Source: Schinkia azotoformans LMG 9581 | GTDB taxonomy: Bacteria > Bacillota > Bacilli > Bacillales > Bacillaceae_J | Assembly: GCF_000307855.1 (NCBI RefSeq) | Contig: NZ_AJLR01000120.1 | Location: forward strand, 1 to 64,000 | Reading direction: 5' to 3' | Length of the DNA stretch: 64,000 bases | Part shown: in pieces, positions 19,232-27,395 of the stretch | Position numbering within the stretch: the first letter of the stretch is position 1 | How the letters are laid out: every line of letters begins with the position of its first letter | Position numbers and translations under genes: made by a program | Notes under the pieces: model-generated | Seen by the model: only the letters and a program-made list of their open reading frames with translations | What the model was told of the DNA's origin: nothing | The model's database searches: none

Positions 19232-19770
19232 CAATAACTCTTGTAACCGGAGGAGTTCGCTCAGGGAAAAGTAGATTTGCTGAAACGCAGGCCAAAGAGG
19301 TAAGCCCCTCTGTTTTATATGTTGCCTTTGGAGTAAGTATTGACCATGAAATGGAACAAAGAATTAATAAACATCAGATTAGGCGTCCAAAGGAATGGGG
19401 ATTACTAGAGGAACCATATAATCTGCTTAACGGAATTCACAGCTATCAATCTTATGATTGTATTCTGGTAGATAGTATAGAAACATGGGTATCTAATCAA
19501 TGTATTCGAATTCCCGAGGATCAGCTAAAAAACCCCGAATATTTGGCTGCGATTTTGCAAGAAACAAAAGAATGGTTAGTCCATATATCTGAGATTAATT
19601 GTTCCATTATTATCGTGACGAGCGAAACAGGCTTAGGAGGCGTGGCCATGTCCCCGCTTGGACGCTTTTTTCAAGATGTATTGGGAGAAATCAACCAACT
19701 TATTGCCGAACAAGCGGACGAGGTGTATGCGGTTATGTCTGGGATACCTTTGAGGATCAAGCCATGTTGA
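19228..19770 (+). CDS. cobU: Adenosylcobinamide kinase / guanylyltransferase CobU
   Basis: This 180-aa bifunctional enzyme phosphorylates adenosylcobinamide and then transfers GMP. The P-loop is TGGVRSGKSRFAE. INKHQIRRPKEW supplies the His that carries GMP in the family. The sequence TSETGLGGVAMSPLGRFFQD is the conserved C-terminal core. The chosen ATG (19228) overlaps cobD. The end overlaps cobS by 7 nt. Confidence 0.93.
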   Translation: MTITLVTGGVRSGKSRFAETQAKEVSPSVLYVAFGVSIDHEMEQRINKHQIRRPKEWGLLEEPYNLLNGIHSYQSYDCILVDSIETWVSNQCIRIPEDQLKNPEYLAAILQETKEWLVHISEINCSIIIVTSETGLGGVAMSPLGRFFQDVLGEINQLIAEQADEVYAVMSGIPLRIKPC

Positions 19771-20504
19771 AGCCTTTGTTCAGTGCCATAGCTTTTTTAT
19801 CTAGAATTCCGATTCCAAATATTTCTTTTACAAAAGAAAATTGGGAAAAAAGCCCCGCTTACTATCCGATTGTTGGTGTCATTATTGGTGTTTTCCTATT
19901 ATTAGTAGCCAAAGGGCTTCACTTTTTCTTACCGGAAACGATCACAGCCTTTTGTATCGTGTTGTTTTGGATTTTTCTTACCGGTGGACTACATCTAGAT
20001 GGCTGGATGGATTTAGCGGATGGGCTAGGAAGCAGTCGAACGCGCGAGCAAATGCTTGAAATAATGAAGGATAGCCGAGTTGGCGCTATGGGTGTCATTG
20101 CTGCGATTTTATTGATTGGTGGTAAAATGATTGTTACCTATGAATTAATAAAGCAGGGGGTAGTTATACCACTTCTGCTTGCACCGTTATTAGGAAGATT
20201 TATTATTTTACCTGCTATTAAATATTGGCCGTATCGCCAAAATGGTATCGCTGACGGATTAGGAAAATATATTTCCCATTTTACGATATTATTTCATTCA
20301 CTATGGATTTTGCTCCTGACCTATTATTTAGTTGATTTGATGGGAGTCATCGTTATTTTAGTGTCCGCTTTATTAAACTTTCTATTTTTAGTTAATATTT
20401 ATAAAAAACTTAAGGTATTAACTGGTGACTGTTATGGTGCGATCATTGAATGGGCTGAGGTTAATTTTCTGTTTTTATATCTATTAATTGGAAGGATTTT
20501 ATAG
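19764..20504 (+). CDS. cobS: Adenosylcobinamide-GDP ribazoletransferase CobS
   Basis: This 246-aa integral membrane enzyme joins adenosylcobinamide-GDP with alpha-ribazole(-phosphate). It has multiple hydrophobic helices and the family motif GGLHLDGWMDLADGLGSSRTREQMLEIMKDSRVGAMG-like region around residues 75-110 (metal-binding Asp residues). The frame stays open further upstream inside cobU, but the ATG at 19764 begins the family's usual N-terminus (LKPLFSAIAFLSRIPIP). Confidence 0.92.
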   Translation: MLKPLFSAIAFLSRIPIPNISFTKENWEKSPAYYPIVGVIIGVFLLLVAKGLHFFLPETITAFCIVLFWIFLTGGLHLDGWMDLADGLGSSRTREQMLEIMKDSRVGAMGVIAAILLIGGKMIVTYELIKQGVVIPLLLAPLLGRFIILPAIKYWPYRQNGIADGLGKYISHFTILFHSLWILLLTYYLVDLMGVIVILVSALLNFLFLVNIYKKLKVLTGDCYGAIIEWAEVNFLFLYLLIGRIL

Positions 20505-20505
20505 T

Positions 20506-21102
20506 ATGCGCATCATCTTGATCAGGCACGGACAAACAGATGAAAACAAAGAAAATCGCTATCTGGGGCACTTCGATTCTCCATTAAATAGTACGGGCAG
20601 AGAGCAGGTGAAAGGCTTGGTTGAAAGTCTGAAAAAACTGGAAGCACGGGGAATTTGTTATAGCAGCGATTTGTTGCGGGCGGTTGAAACAAGTAAAATC
20701 ATCTGCCATGCTTTTTCACTGGATTTAAAGGTATACCCGGACCTTAGGGAGCTTCATTTCGGTGATTGGGATTGTCATACATATGATGAATTAAATGAAA
20801 AGAATGCTGTTGGTCTTCATCGTTGGATTTCAAATCCGTTTGAGTACTCACCTCCAAATGGGGAAACCCTTACCGAATTAGGGGCTCGAGTTGACCGCTG
20901 GGTTAAGCAGAGCATTTTTTCAAATGGTGGAGAGGATTGTTTGGTTGTTAGTCATGGCGGTCCAATACGGTGGATTTTGAGTAAATGGCTTCTCCATGAT
21001 GAATCGCAATTCTGGAATGTTCAAAACATCCCCCATGGGGAAGGGCTCATTCTTGAGGTTGATGTGATAAGGAATATATGGAAGCATAAGGGGAATATCT
21101 AA
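20506..21102 (+). CDS. cobC: Alpha-ribazole phosphatase CobC (histidine phosphatase family)
   Basis: This 198-aa phosphoglycerate-mutase-like phosphatase removes the 5'-phosphate from alpha-ribazole phosphate or cobalamin phosphate. The phosphohistidine motif is LIRHGQTDENKENRYLG, and the second catalytic His is in VVSHGGPIRWIL. The ATG at 20506 lies 1 nt after the cobS stop and follows GGAAGGA. Other histidine phosphatases look alike, so the assignment rests partly on position in the operon. Confidence 0.85.
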   Translation: MRIILIRHGQTDENKENRYLGHFDSPLNSTGREQVKGLVESLKKLEARGICYSSDLLRAVETSKIICHAFSLDLKVYPDLRELHFGDWDCHTYDELNEKNAVGLHRWISNPFEYSPPNGETLTELGARVDRWVKQSIFSNGGEDCLVVSHGGPIRWILSKWLLHDESQFWNVQNIPHGEGLILEVDVIRNIWKHKGNI

Positions 21103-22056
21103 ATGTTATTATCAATCTCTATCATAATTGCCTATATTTTTGACCGACTCATTGGAGACCCGAGAGCCCTGCCTCATCCAGTTGTGCTAATTGGAAATTG
21201 CATCTCTAAACTGGAAAAGATAATTCGAAAGTGCGAATTTAAAAATTTGAAGATGGCTGGATTACTATTTCCTTTATTGATTGTAGGGGGAACCTACTTG
21301 ATCGTTTCTTTACTATTAGAGCTTAGTAAACTAGTTCATCCGTTCTTATTTTTATTCATCCAAATCATACTCATCTCTTCTACAATCGCGACAAAAGGAT
21401 TAGCAGATGCTGGTTTAGGAATCTATCATTTGCTTGTTAAAAAGGACTTGGAACAAGCGCGCTACTCGTTATCTATGATTGTGGGAAGAGATACAGAGAA
21501 TCTAGGTGAGGTGGAGATCACTAGAGGTACGGTTGAAACCGTAGCTGAAAATATTGTAGATGCTATCATCTCGCCTTTGTTTTTTGCGTTAATAGGTGGT
21601 GCCCCACTGGCTATGGCTTACCGAGCAACGAATACATTAGATTCGATGATTGGTTATAAAAATGAAAAATACAAAGACCTAGGCTGGGCTTCCGCTAGGC
21701 TTGATGATATATTAAATTTTATTCCTGCAAGAATCACAGGATTATTGCTGATTGTGGCAAGTTTGTTGTTACGATTAGATGCAAAAAAAGCATTAACGAT
21801 TATCATAAGAGATGCGAAGCTCCATCCGAGTCCTAACAGCGGTATACCTGAATCGGCAGTTGCAGGTGCCCTTCAAATCCAACTTGGGGGAACCAACTAT
21901 TATAAAGGGATTCCTTCCCACCGGGCTGTAATGGGAGACTCACATAGACCATTGCAGGCAGATGATATCCTAAAAACAGTTAAGATGATGAAAACATCTG
22001 TCAATGTTTTTATTGGAATGATTCTCTTGGGAGTTCTAGTGGGTGTTTTGGTATGA
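21103..22056 (+). CDS. cbiB: Adenosylcobinamide-phosphate synthase CbiB
   Basis: This 317-aa integral membrane protein condenses adenosylcobyric acid with aminopropanol phosphate. It shows IAYIFDRLIGDPRALPHPVVLIG at the N-terminus, TVETVAENIVDAIISPLFFA and MAYRATNTLDSMIGYKNEKY in the middle, and PNSGIPESAVAGALQIQLGG near the C-terminus, all CbiB hallmarks. It starts immediately after cobC and overlaps the kinase gene by 4 nt. Confidence 0.95.
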   Translation: MLLSISIIIAYIFDRLIGDPRALPHPVVLIGNCISKLEKIIRKCEFKNLKMAGLLFPLLIVGGTYLIVSLLLELSKLVHPFLFLFIQIILISSTIATKGLADAGLGIYHLLVKKDLEQARYSLSMIVGRDTENLGEVEITRGTVETVAENIVDAIISPLFFALIGGAPLAMAYRATNTLDSMIGYKNEKYKDLGWASARLDDILNFIPARITGLLLIVASLLLRLDAKKALTIIIRDAKLHPSPNSGIPESAVAGALQIQLGGTNYYKGIPSHRAVMGDSHRPLQADDILKTVKMMKTSVNVFIGMILLGVLVGVLV

Positions 22057-22907
22057 AGCTTGGAGTAGGAAAATGCAACGGTACATTTGGAGAGCTTATC
22101 CAGGGGGTCATCGGTGATTCTCCTTTTTTAGTTTCATTGCCGATTGAAATGGGAAGTTCAGCTTTATTTCTTCCAAACCCAAAATCAGAAAAAATATCAA
22201 TCTTGTCCTTAAGCGCAAAACCAAAATCAGAACGGGCCTGTCGATTATTATTACGTAAGTATAATATTCAGACTGGCGGTAAACTTTTAATAACCTCTGA
22301 TCTTCCAGAAGGTAAGGGAATGGCAAGTTCTTCCGCTGATTTAATGGCAAGTCTTCGAGCTGTAGCACAGACACATTCATTGCCGATTAATGAAAGTGTT
22401 CTTTCAGAAATCACCAGCACGATCGAGCCTACTGATGGAATTATGTATTCGGAATTGGTTGCCTATGATTATATTAACGGTCGGTTAATTAAAGTAATTG
22501 GACAACTTCCAAGAATGATTTTACTTGGAATCGATACGGGGGGAACGGTAGAAAGTACTATTTTTAATCAAATTCCAAAAAACTATAGTACTGAGGAAAA
22601 ACAATTATTCTCAAAGGCCCTATATTTATTAAAGGAGGGTATGCAGAAAAAAGAACTTTCCTTCATATTCGAAGCTGTAACAATGAGTGCAAAAATTAAC
22701 GAAAAACGGTTAGCCAAACCTTTCTTCGAGGAAATAGTTAAAATAGCAGAAGAAAATAACGGTGGAGTAGTAATTGCGCATAGTGGCACGGTTATCGGAA
22801 TTTTACTGTCTCCTGATATATCGAAGCAGGAGCTCCGCATCATAATAAAAAAGGTAGAAGAAACAACAAGAAAAAAAGTAAATATTTATATGGTTGGGAA
22901 GGATTGA
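22053..22907 (+). CDS. pduX: GHMP-family L-threonine kinase (PduX-like)
   Basis: This 284-aa kinase is probably the source of L-threonine O-3-phosphate for CobD. It has the GHMP ATP-binding motif PEGKGMASSSADLMAS near residues 87-102 and an N-terminal NGTFGELIQGV segment typical of PduX-like proteins. It is the last gene of the B12 operon. Family membership is clear; the substrate is inferred from context and from PduX. Confidence 0.85.
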   Translation: MKLGVGKCNGTFGELIQGVIGDSPFLVSLPIEMGSSALFLPNPKSEKISILSLSAKPKSERACRLLLRKYNIQTGGKLLITSDLPEGKGMASSSADLMASLRAVAQTHSLPINESVLSEITSTIEPTDGIMYSELVAYDYINGRLIKVIGQLPRMILLGIDTGGTVESTIFNQIPKNYSTEEKQLFSKALYLLKEGMQKKELSFIFEAVTMSAKINEKRLAKPFFEEIVKIAEENNGGVVIAHSGTVIGILLSPDISKQELRIIIKKVEETTRKKVNIYMVGKD

Positions 22908-22911
22908 ATAT

Positions 22912-22952
22912 AAAAAAAACGGTGTATCAGTCGAAATTCGACTGAACACCCC
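22912..22952. terminator. Bidirectional terminator between the B12 operon and the GntR gene
   Basis: GGTGTATCAGTCGAA (22921-22935) pairs with TTCGACTGAACACC (22937-22950) apart from one extra base. Eight A residues lie on the left, giving a T run for the minus-strand gene. The right flank is AT-rich, so the + strand operon may end here too. Confidence 0.8.
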
Positions 22953-22969
22953 ATATTTATATTCTATTT

Positions 22970-23689
22970 TTATAAACTGGATGAAGAGAAATCATTAACG
23001 AAATTGCTAAAATGATGAATATGCTGTTTCATTCTTTCAGCAGCCAATTTTGAATCTTTTTGTTCAATCGCCTCAAAAATTCCAAAAAGGTCCAAGATCA
23101 ACCCTTTCTTTAATTCAGCAGGGCAATCCATATTTGTAAAGTAAGGTGTTAACGACAATGTGATCGCTTTTATCGTAGTAATAACCATACGATTATGAGT
23201 CGCTTCGGCAATGGCTTCATGAAACTTAAAATCTTGTTCATAAAAATGCTGATCAGAGAGCGTGACTTCTTTACTTGGGAGGCATGCCTTTAAATTTTTT
23301 AGATCAGCTTCTGTCCTCCTTAAAGCTGCCAAGGAACATGCTTTTAATTCGACAGTTTCTCTTACTTCGATTACTTCATCTATCGTCATACCTTCAAGGC
23401 TAAGTGAAAGGGTAATAAAATCACTAATATCACTTACAAGATCATTCAGATTAATTTCGGAAACGAAATGTCCTCCCTTTGCCCCTGATTTTGTCACAAT
23501 TAATTTAGATGCACTTAAAATTTTAATGGCATCACGAATGGTCGGTCTGCTTACTTGAAATTGATCGGCCAGCTCCTGTTCGGAAGGAAGCTTGTCGCCA
23601 GGGTTTAAATCTCTGTTAATAACGGCAGTTCTTATTTGATCTGCAATTTGTTCCGATAAGGTTAATAGTTTTTTATGTTTTAATGTCAT
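22970..23689 (-). CDS. FadR-subfamily GntR transcriptional regulator
   Basis: This 239-aa regulator has an N-terminal winged helix (PGDKLPSEQELADQFQVSRPTIRDAIKIL) and a C-terminal all-helical FCD ligand domain with Asp/His residues (DFKFHEAIAEATHN) that often bind a metal and an organic acid. GAGAGGA sits against a first ATG at 23695, so the second ATG, at 23689, is the better start. It is transcribed divergently from the M24/hydantoinase genes and is the natural candidate to control them. Confidence 0.85.
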   Translation of the reverse strand: MTLKHKKLLTLSEQIADQIRTAVINRDLNPGDKLPSEQELADQFQVSRPTIRDAIKILSASKLIVTKSGAKGGHFVSEINLNDLVSDISDFITLSLSLEGMTIDEVIEVRETVELKACSLAALRRTEADLKNLKACLPSKEVTLSDQHFYEQDFKFHEAIAEATHNRMVITTIKAITLSLTPYFTNMDCPAELKKGLILDLFGIFEAIEQKDSKLAAERMKQHIHHFSNFVNDFSSSSL

Positions 23690-23695
23690 GGCCAT

Positions 23696-24081
23696 CCTCT
23701 CAATCTTTGATTTTTTGAAAATATTCTAAATGTAAATTTTTAAAACAATTGTAGTAGATATGGTAATTATAATATTTCAAAAATTCAAAATCAAAAATAT
23801 TAAAGTTAAGACTATTTTCACAGGCTAATTTGTAAAAAAATAATTACTGTGAAAAATTAATTTTCAACTGCAACTTCATGAAAAGGGAGCAAGAAAAAGG
23901 ATTGTAAGCTACTGAAAATTTAATTTATTTAAAGTTTTAATATACATATATAACAACACCTTTAAATGTAAAAATAATGAACATTTAAAGCTATTTACAA
24001 TTGATACAATGATGGACTATTATTCAATTATTCATTTTTAATATTTTGAAAATTAACAAAATTGGAAAAGGGGTGCAAACG
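23696..24081. promoter_or_regulatory. Divergent control region with a 10-bp inverted repeat and candidate promoter
   Basis: This AT-rich gap carries CTTTAAATGT (23960-23969) and its exact inverse ACATTTAAAG (23981-23990), separated by 11 nt. A candidate promoter, TTTACA (23994-23999) with TATTAT (24018-24023) 18 nt later, begins 4 nt after it. The repeat could be the operator of the divergent GntR protein. No gene is seen in the gap. Confidence 0.45.
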
Positions 24082-25266
24082 GTGATTATTACTGTTGAAA
24101 AATCAGAAAGGGAGTATCGATTAAGCCAAGTAAGATCTCTCTTAAAGAAAAAAGAATATAAAGCTCTATTATTTGTAGCTGACTCTTATCTAGGCAAAAA
24201 AGGTTCATTGCGATACTTATTTGATAATCATTTAATTCACCGATATGGATATGGTCTTATTTTAGATGATACCCAGTATCAAATTCTTCCATCAGGATTG
24301 CATTGGTGTACAGATCGCCGAGTGCCGGATACATTGTTTCCTAAGGACCATGAAGCACTCGAAGTAGTCAGAAGGTTAAAACAACACAATGTGCAAAATG
24401 GGAAAATTGGCGTTGTTGGATTGAATAATACAATGAAATTAGAGGATTTTAAGTTTTTACAACGAGAGCTCCCGGAAATTCAATGGGAGGATGCCAGTAT
24501 TGCGTTTGAAGAAGTTCGCTCTATTAAGAGTGAAGCTGAAATTAATGGAATCAAAGAGGCCAATCGGATCATCGAAGAAGGCTTTGATAAAATTATTGAA
24601 AATATTAGGAGTGGAATGACAGAAGAGGAAGCGGTTTCAGTTGCTTATTCCACTGTCCATGCGCTGGGAGCGAAGGATACACTATTCCTTACACTTTCAA
24701 GTGAGAACCCAGGCGAGGTTGAACCGTACTTCTTAAATCCAAGACCTCGAGTTATTAAAGAAAATGATTATCTGATCGTCTCCCTTGAAATTACTGGACC
24801 TTCGGGACACTGGGTGGAACATTCACGGATGTTTTGTTTTGGAGAACGTGATGTGGAAATGGAAAAAATGGCAGGCCTCGTTGCCAAAGGAATTGAGTAC
24901 GCTGAACACGCGATGAAACCAGGTGTAAAAGTAACCGACATTCAAGCAGAAGTAGAAAAAATTGCTGCAGCAGAAGGTGCTTTATGTGGTCATTTGACTG
25001 GACACGCCATTGGTATGGATGTTATTGAGCGCCCATTTGTTGCCAGACCAGCTGAGCTTTCATTCATAGGGGTAGAGGTGCCTACAGGTGATGATGAACA
25101 GCTGTTGTATTTGCAAGAAGGGATGGTTATTAGTTTCCATCCACAAATAATGAATCGGGAAATGAATAAATCAGCCTATATGTCAGATGTTTTTGTTATT
25201 ACAAAGGATGGAGCCGAACGATTATCTAACCGCAGTCATGAAGTTATTTTAATTAAGGGAAGGTGA
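24082..25266 (+). CDS. M24-family creatinase/prolidase-like hydrolase with altered metal ligands
   Basis: This 394-aa protein has the two-domain creatinase_N plus pita-bread M24 layout, with GHAIGMDVIERPFV as the conserved His region. The usual Asp, Asp, Glu and Glu metal ligands are not kept: the matching segments read SLEITG, WVEHSR, ISFHPQ and YMSDVF. This resembles metal-free creatinase or ectoine-hydrolase-type members rather than aminopeptidases. The GTG at 24082 follows AAGGGGTG; an upstream TTG at 24046 lacks a ribosome site. It leads the hydantoinase operon; the substrate is unknown. Confidence 0.75.
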   Translation: MIITVEKSEREYRLSQVRSLLKKKEYKALLFVADSYLGKKGSLRYLFDNHLIHRYGYGLILDDTQYQILPSGLHWCTDRRVPDTLFPKDHEALEVVRRLKQHNVQNGKIGVVGLNNTMKLEDFKFLQRELPEIQWEDASIAFEEVRSIKSEAEINGIKEANRIIEEGFDKIIENIRSGMTEEEAVSVAYSTVHALGAKDTLFLTLSSENPGEVEPYFLNPRPRVIKENDYLIVSLEITGPSGHWVEHSRMFCFGERDVEMEKMAGLVAKGIEYAEHAMKPGVKVTDIQAEVEKIAAAEGALCGHLTGHAIGMDVIERPFVARPAELSFIGVEVPTGDDEQLLYLQEGMVISFHPQIMNREMNKSAYMSDVFVITKDGAERLSNRSHEVILIKGR

Positions 25267-25271
25267 AGTGA

Positions 25272-27395
25272 ATGAAATATCGTATTGGTATTGATGTAGG
25301 AGGTACATTTACTGACTTTTTGCTAACTGATCAGGAAGGGAATTCAAGCGTATACAAAACATTATCTACACCTAGTGATCCTACAATTGGTTTTTTTAAT
25401 GGACTAACTGAAATGGCGCAAGATTATCAAATGGATCTTAAAGAATTTATTCAAAAGATTGAATTAATTGTTCATGGAACAACGGTAGGAACAAATGCAA
25501 CTCTTACGTATAATGGGGCCAAAACAGCATTGCTAACAACAAAGGGTTTTCGCGATACGTTAGAGATGCGTCAAGGTCTAAGACCAGATGCTTACAACAA
25601 TCAATATGTTTCACCGAAAGCATTTGTACCTCGACATCTACGGCTCGGGATTGAGGAGAGGGTGGATTATAAAGGTCAGGAGGTAGCACCTTTATCAGAA
25701 CAAGACATTCATGACGCCATCGATTATATCCGTGAGCAAGGAGTTGAAGCGATTGCCATCAGTTTTATGCACTCGTATGCTAACGGAGAGCACGAGTTAA
25801 GAGCCGGTGAAATTGTTAGAGAAAAGCTGCCCCATCATTATGTAACCCTATCAAGTCAACTTGTGCCGCGCTCTCGCTTATATGACCGAACTAGCACAAC
25901 GGTTCTGAATTCATATATTGGACCTATCATTCAAAACTACTTAACTAACTTAACAAGAAAACTAGAAGATTACTGCTTTGACGGCACCTTACTAATTATG
26001 CAATCCAATGGCGGCGTTGCTACTCCGGCAGCAACGATTTTAAAAGCAGCTAATACTTTATTATCTGGACCCGCTTCAGCTCCAGTTGCAGGAAGCTGGT
26101 ACTTGAAGCCACATGGAATAATGGATGCATTAACGATGGATATGGGCGGAACTAGTTTTGATGTAGCCCTTATTAAAGATGGTTATCCGTTAATCCGTAC
26201 AGAGGGTGAAATAGCTGATTGGCCGATAAGTCTGCCAACGGTTGATATTCATACAATCGGTTCAGGCGGGGGGTCCATTGCATGGGTAGATGAAGGTGGC
26301 TTACTCCATGTAGGTCCACAAAGTGCTGGTGCATATCCTGGTCCTGTCTGCTATGGGTTTGGGGCCGAATTACCAACAGTTACAGATGCAAATTTAGTGC
26401 TTGGTTATTTAAATCCTAACTATTTTTTGGGTGGAAAAATGAAGCTCGATGTAGAGCAGGCGAAACAGGCTATTAAAAAGCAAGTAGCGGATAAATTAGG
26501 ATTAAGCGTGGAAGAAGCTGCCCAAGGTATCATTGATATGGTCAATGTTAATATGGCAAATGGCATTCGTGAAATCAGTACGAAAAGGGGCTATGATCCA
26601 CGGGAGTTCCCGTTAGTTTGTGCTGGTGGTGCCGGTCCGCTTCACGCTGCTGCAATAGCTGAAGAACTTGACAGCACACTTGTTGTTATTCCAAAAGAAT
26701 CCTCGATATTCTGTGCGGCCGGAATGCTCATGTCAGATTTAAGACATGATTTTGTAAAAGTAAATCGTGCATCTACTAGAGAAATAGAATTAGACCAAAT
26801 TAGTGATATATTCCAACAGCTTGAGGACCAAGGTGCCAAGGTGCTTAGCGGTGATAGTGTAAGAGAAGAGGAAATGCAGTTCCAGTATAGCTTGGATATG
26901 ATGTATGTTGGTCAGTATTTCCAAGTGAATGTTCCTTTCACTGCAGAAGAAATGAAAACGATTACAATCACTTATATCGAAGAAAAGTTCCATAAATGGC
27001 ATGATCAATTATTTGGCTACAGTACACCGGAGATGGAGGTTGAAATTGTTAATTTCAATCTATCAGCCTTAGGAATTACGAAAAAACCTAATATGAAGCA
27101 TACCGAATATCGCAGCAACTCAGCTGAACATGCTTATAAAGGAAAACGCCCAATGTCACTTGGTGATCACGGTAAGTTAGTGGAAACACCAGTGTATGAT
27201 GGAGAGGTTCTTGTCCATGGTAACCATATTAGTGGACCGGCGATTATCGAACAGAAAGTAACTACGATCATTGTCTCTGCTTATTTTAATGTAATTTGTG
27301 ATAAAAATGACAATTACATTATGTATAGTAAAAAGATGGATACAGAAGCTGTCAAACACTTTATCGAAGAGAACAGAGGTGTCATTTATGAGTGA
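25272..27395 (+). CDS. hyuA: ATP-dependent hydantoinase/oxoprolinase subunit A (HyuA family)
   Basis: This 707-aa ASKHA-fold ATPase subunit belongs to the N-methylhydantoinase / 5-oxoprolinase / acetone carboxylase beta family. It shows GIDVGGTFTDFLLTD, VHGTTVGTNA, TMDMGGTSFDVALI and GSGGGSIAWVDEGG. It normally phosphorylates or activates a cyclic amide that HyuB then opens. It starts 5 nt after the M24 gene and overlaps hyuB by 8 nt, so the pair should form one enzyme. The natural substrate cannot be read from the sequence. Confidence 0.9.
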   Translation: MKYRIGIDVGGTFTDFLLTDQEGNSSVYKTLSTPSDPTIGFFNGLTEMAQDYQMDLKEFIQKIELIVHGTTVGTNATLTYNGAKTALLTTKGFRDTLEMRQGLRPDAYNNQYVSPKAFVPRHLRLGIEERVDYKGQEVAPLSEQDIHDAIDYIREQGVEAIAISFMHSYANGEHELRAGEIVREKLPHHYVTLSSQLVPRSRLYDRTSTTVLNSYIGPIIQNYLTNLTRKLEDYCFDGTLLIMQSNGGVATPAATILKAANTLLSGPASAPVAGSWYLKPHGIMDALTMDMGGTSFDVALIKDGYPLIRTEGEIADWPISLPTVDIHTIGSGGGSIAWVDEGGLLHVGPQSAGAYPGPVCYGFGAELPTVTDANLVLGYLNPNYFLGGKMKLDVEQAKQAIKKQVADKLGLSVEEAAQGIIDMVNVNMANGIREISTKRGYDPREFPLVCAGGAGPLHAAAIAEELDSTLVVIPKESSIFCAAGMLMSDLRHDFVKVNRASTREIELDQISDIFQQLEDQGAKVLSGDSVREEEMQFQYSLDMMYVGQYFQVNVPFTAEEMKTITITYIEEKFHKWHDQLFGYSTPEMEVEIVNFNLSALGITKKPNMKHTEYRSNSAEHAYKGKRPMSLGDHGKLVETPVYDGEVLVHGNHISGPAIIEQKVTTIIVSAYFNVICDKNDNYIMYSKKMDTEAVKHFIEENRGVIYE

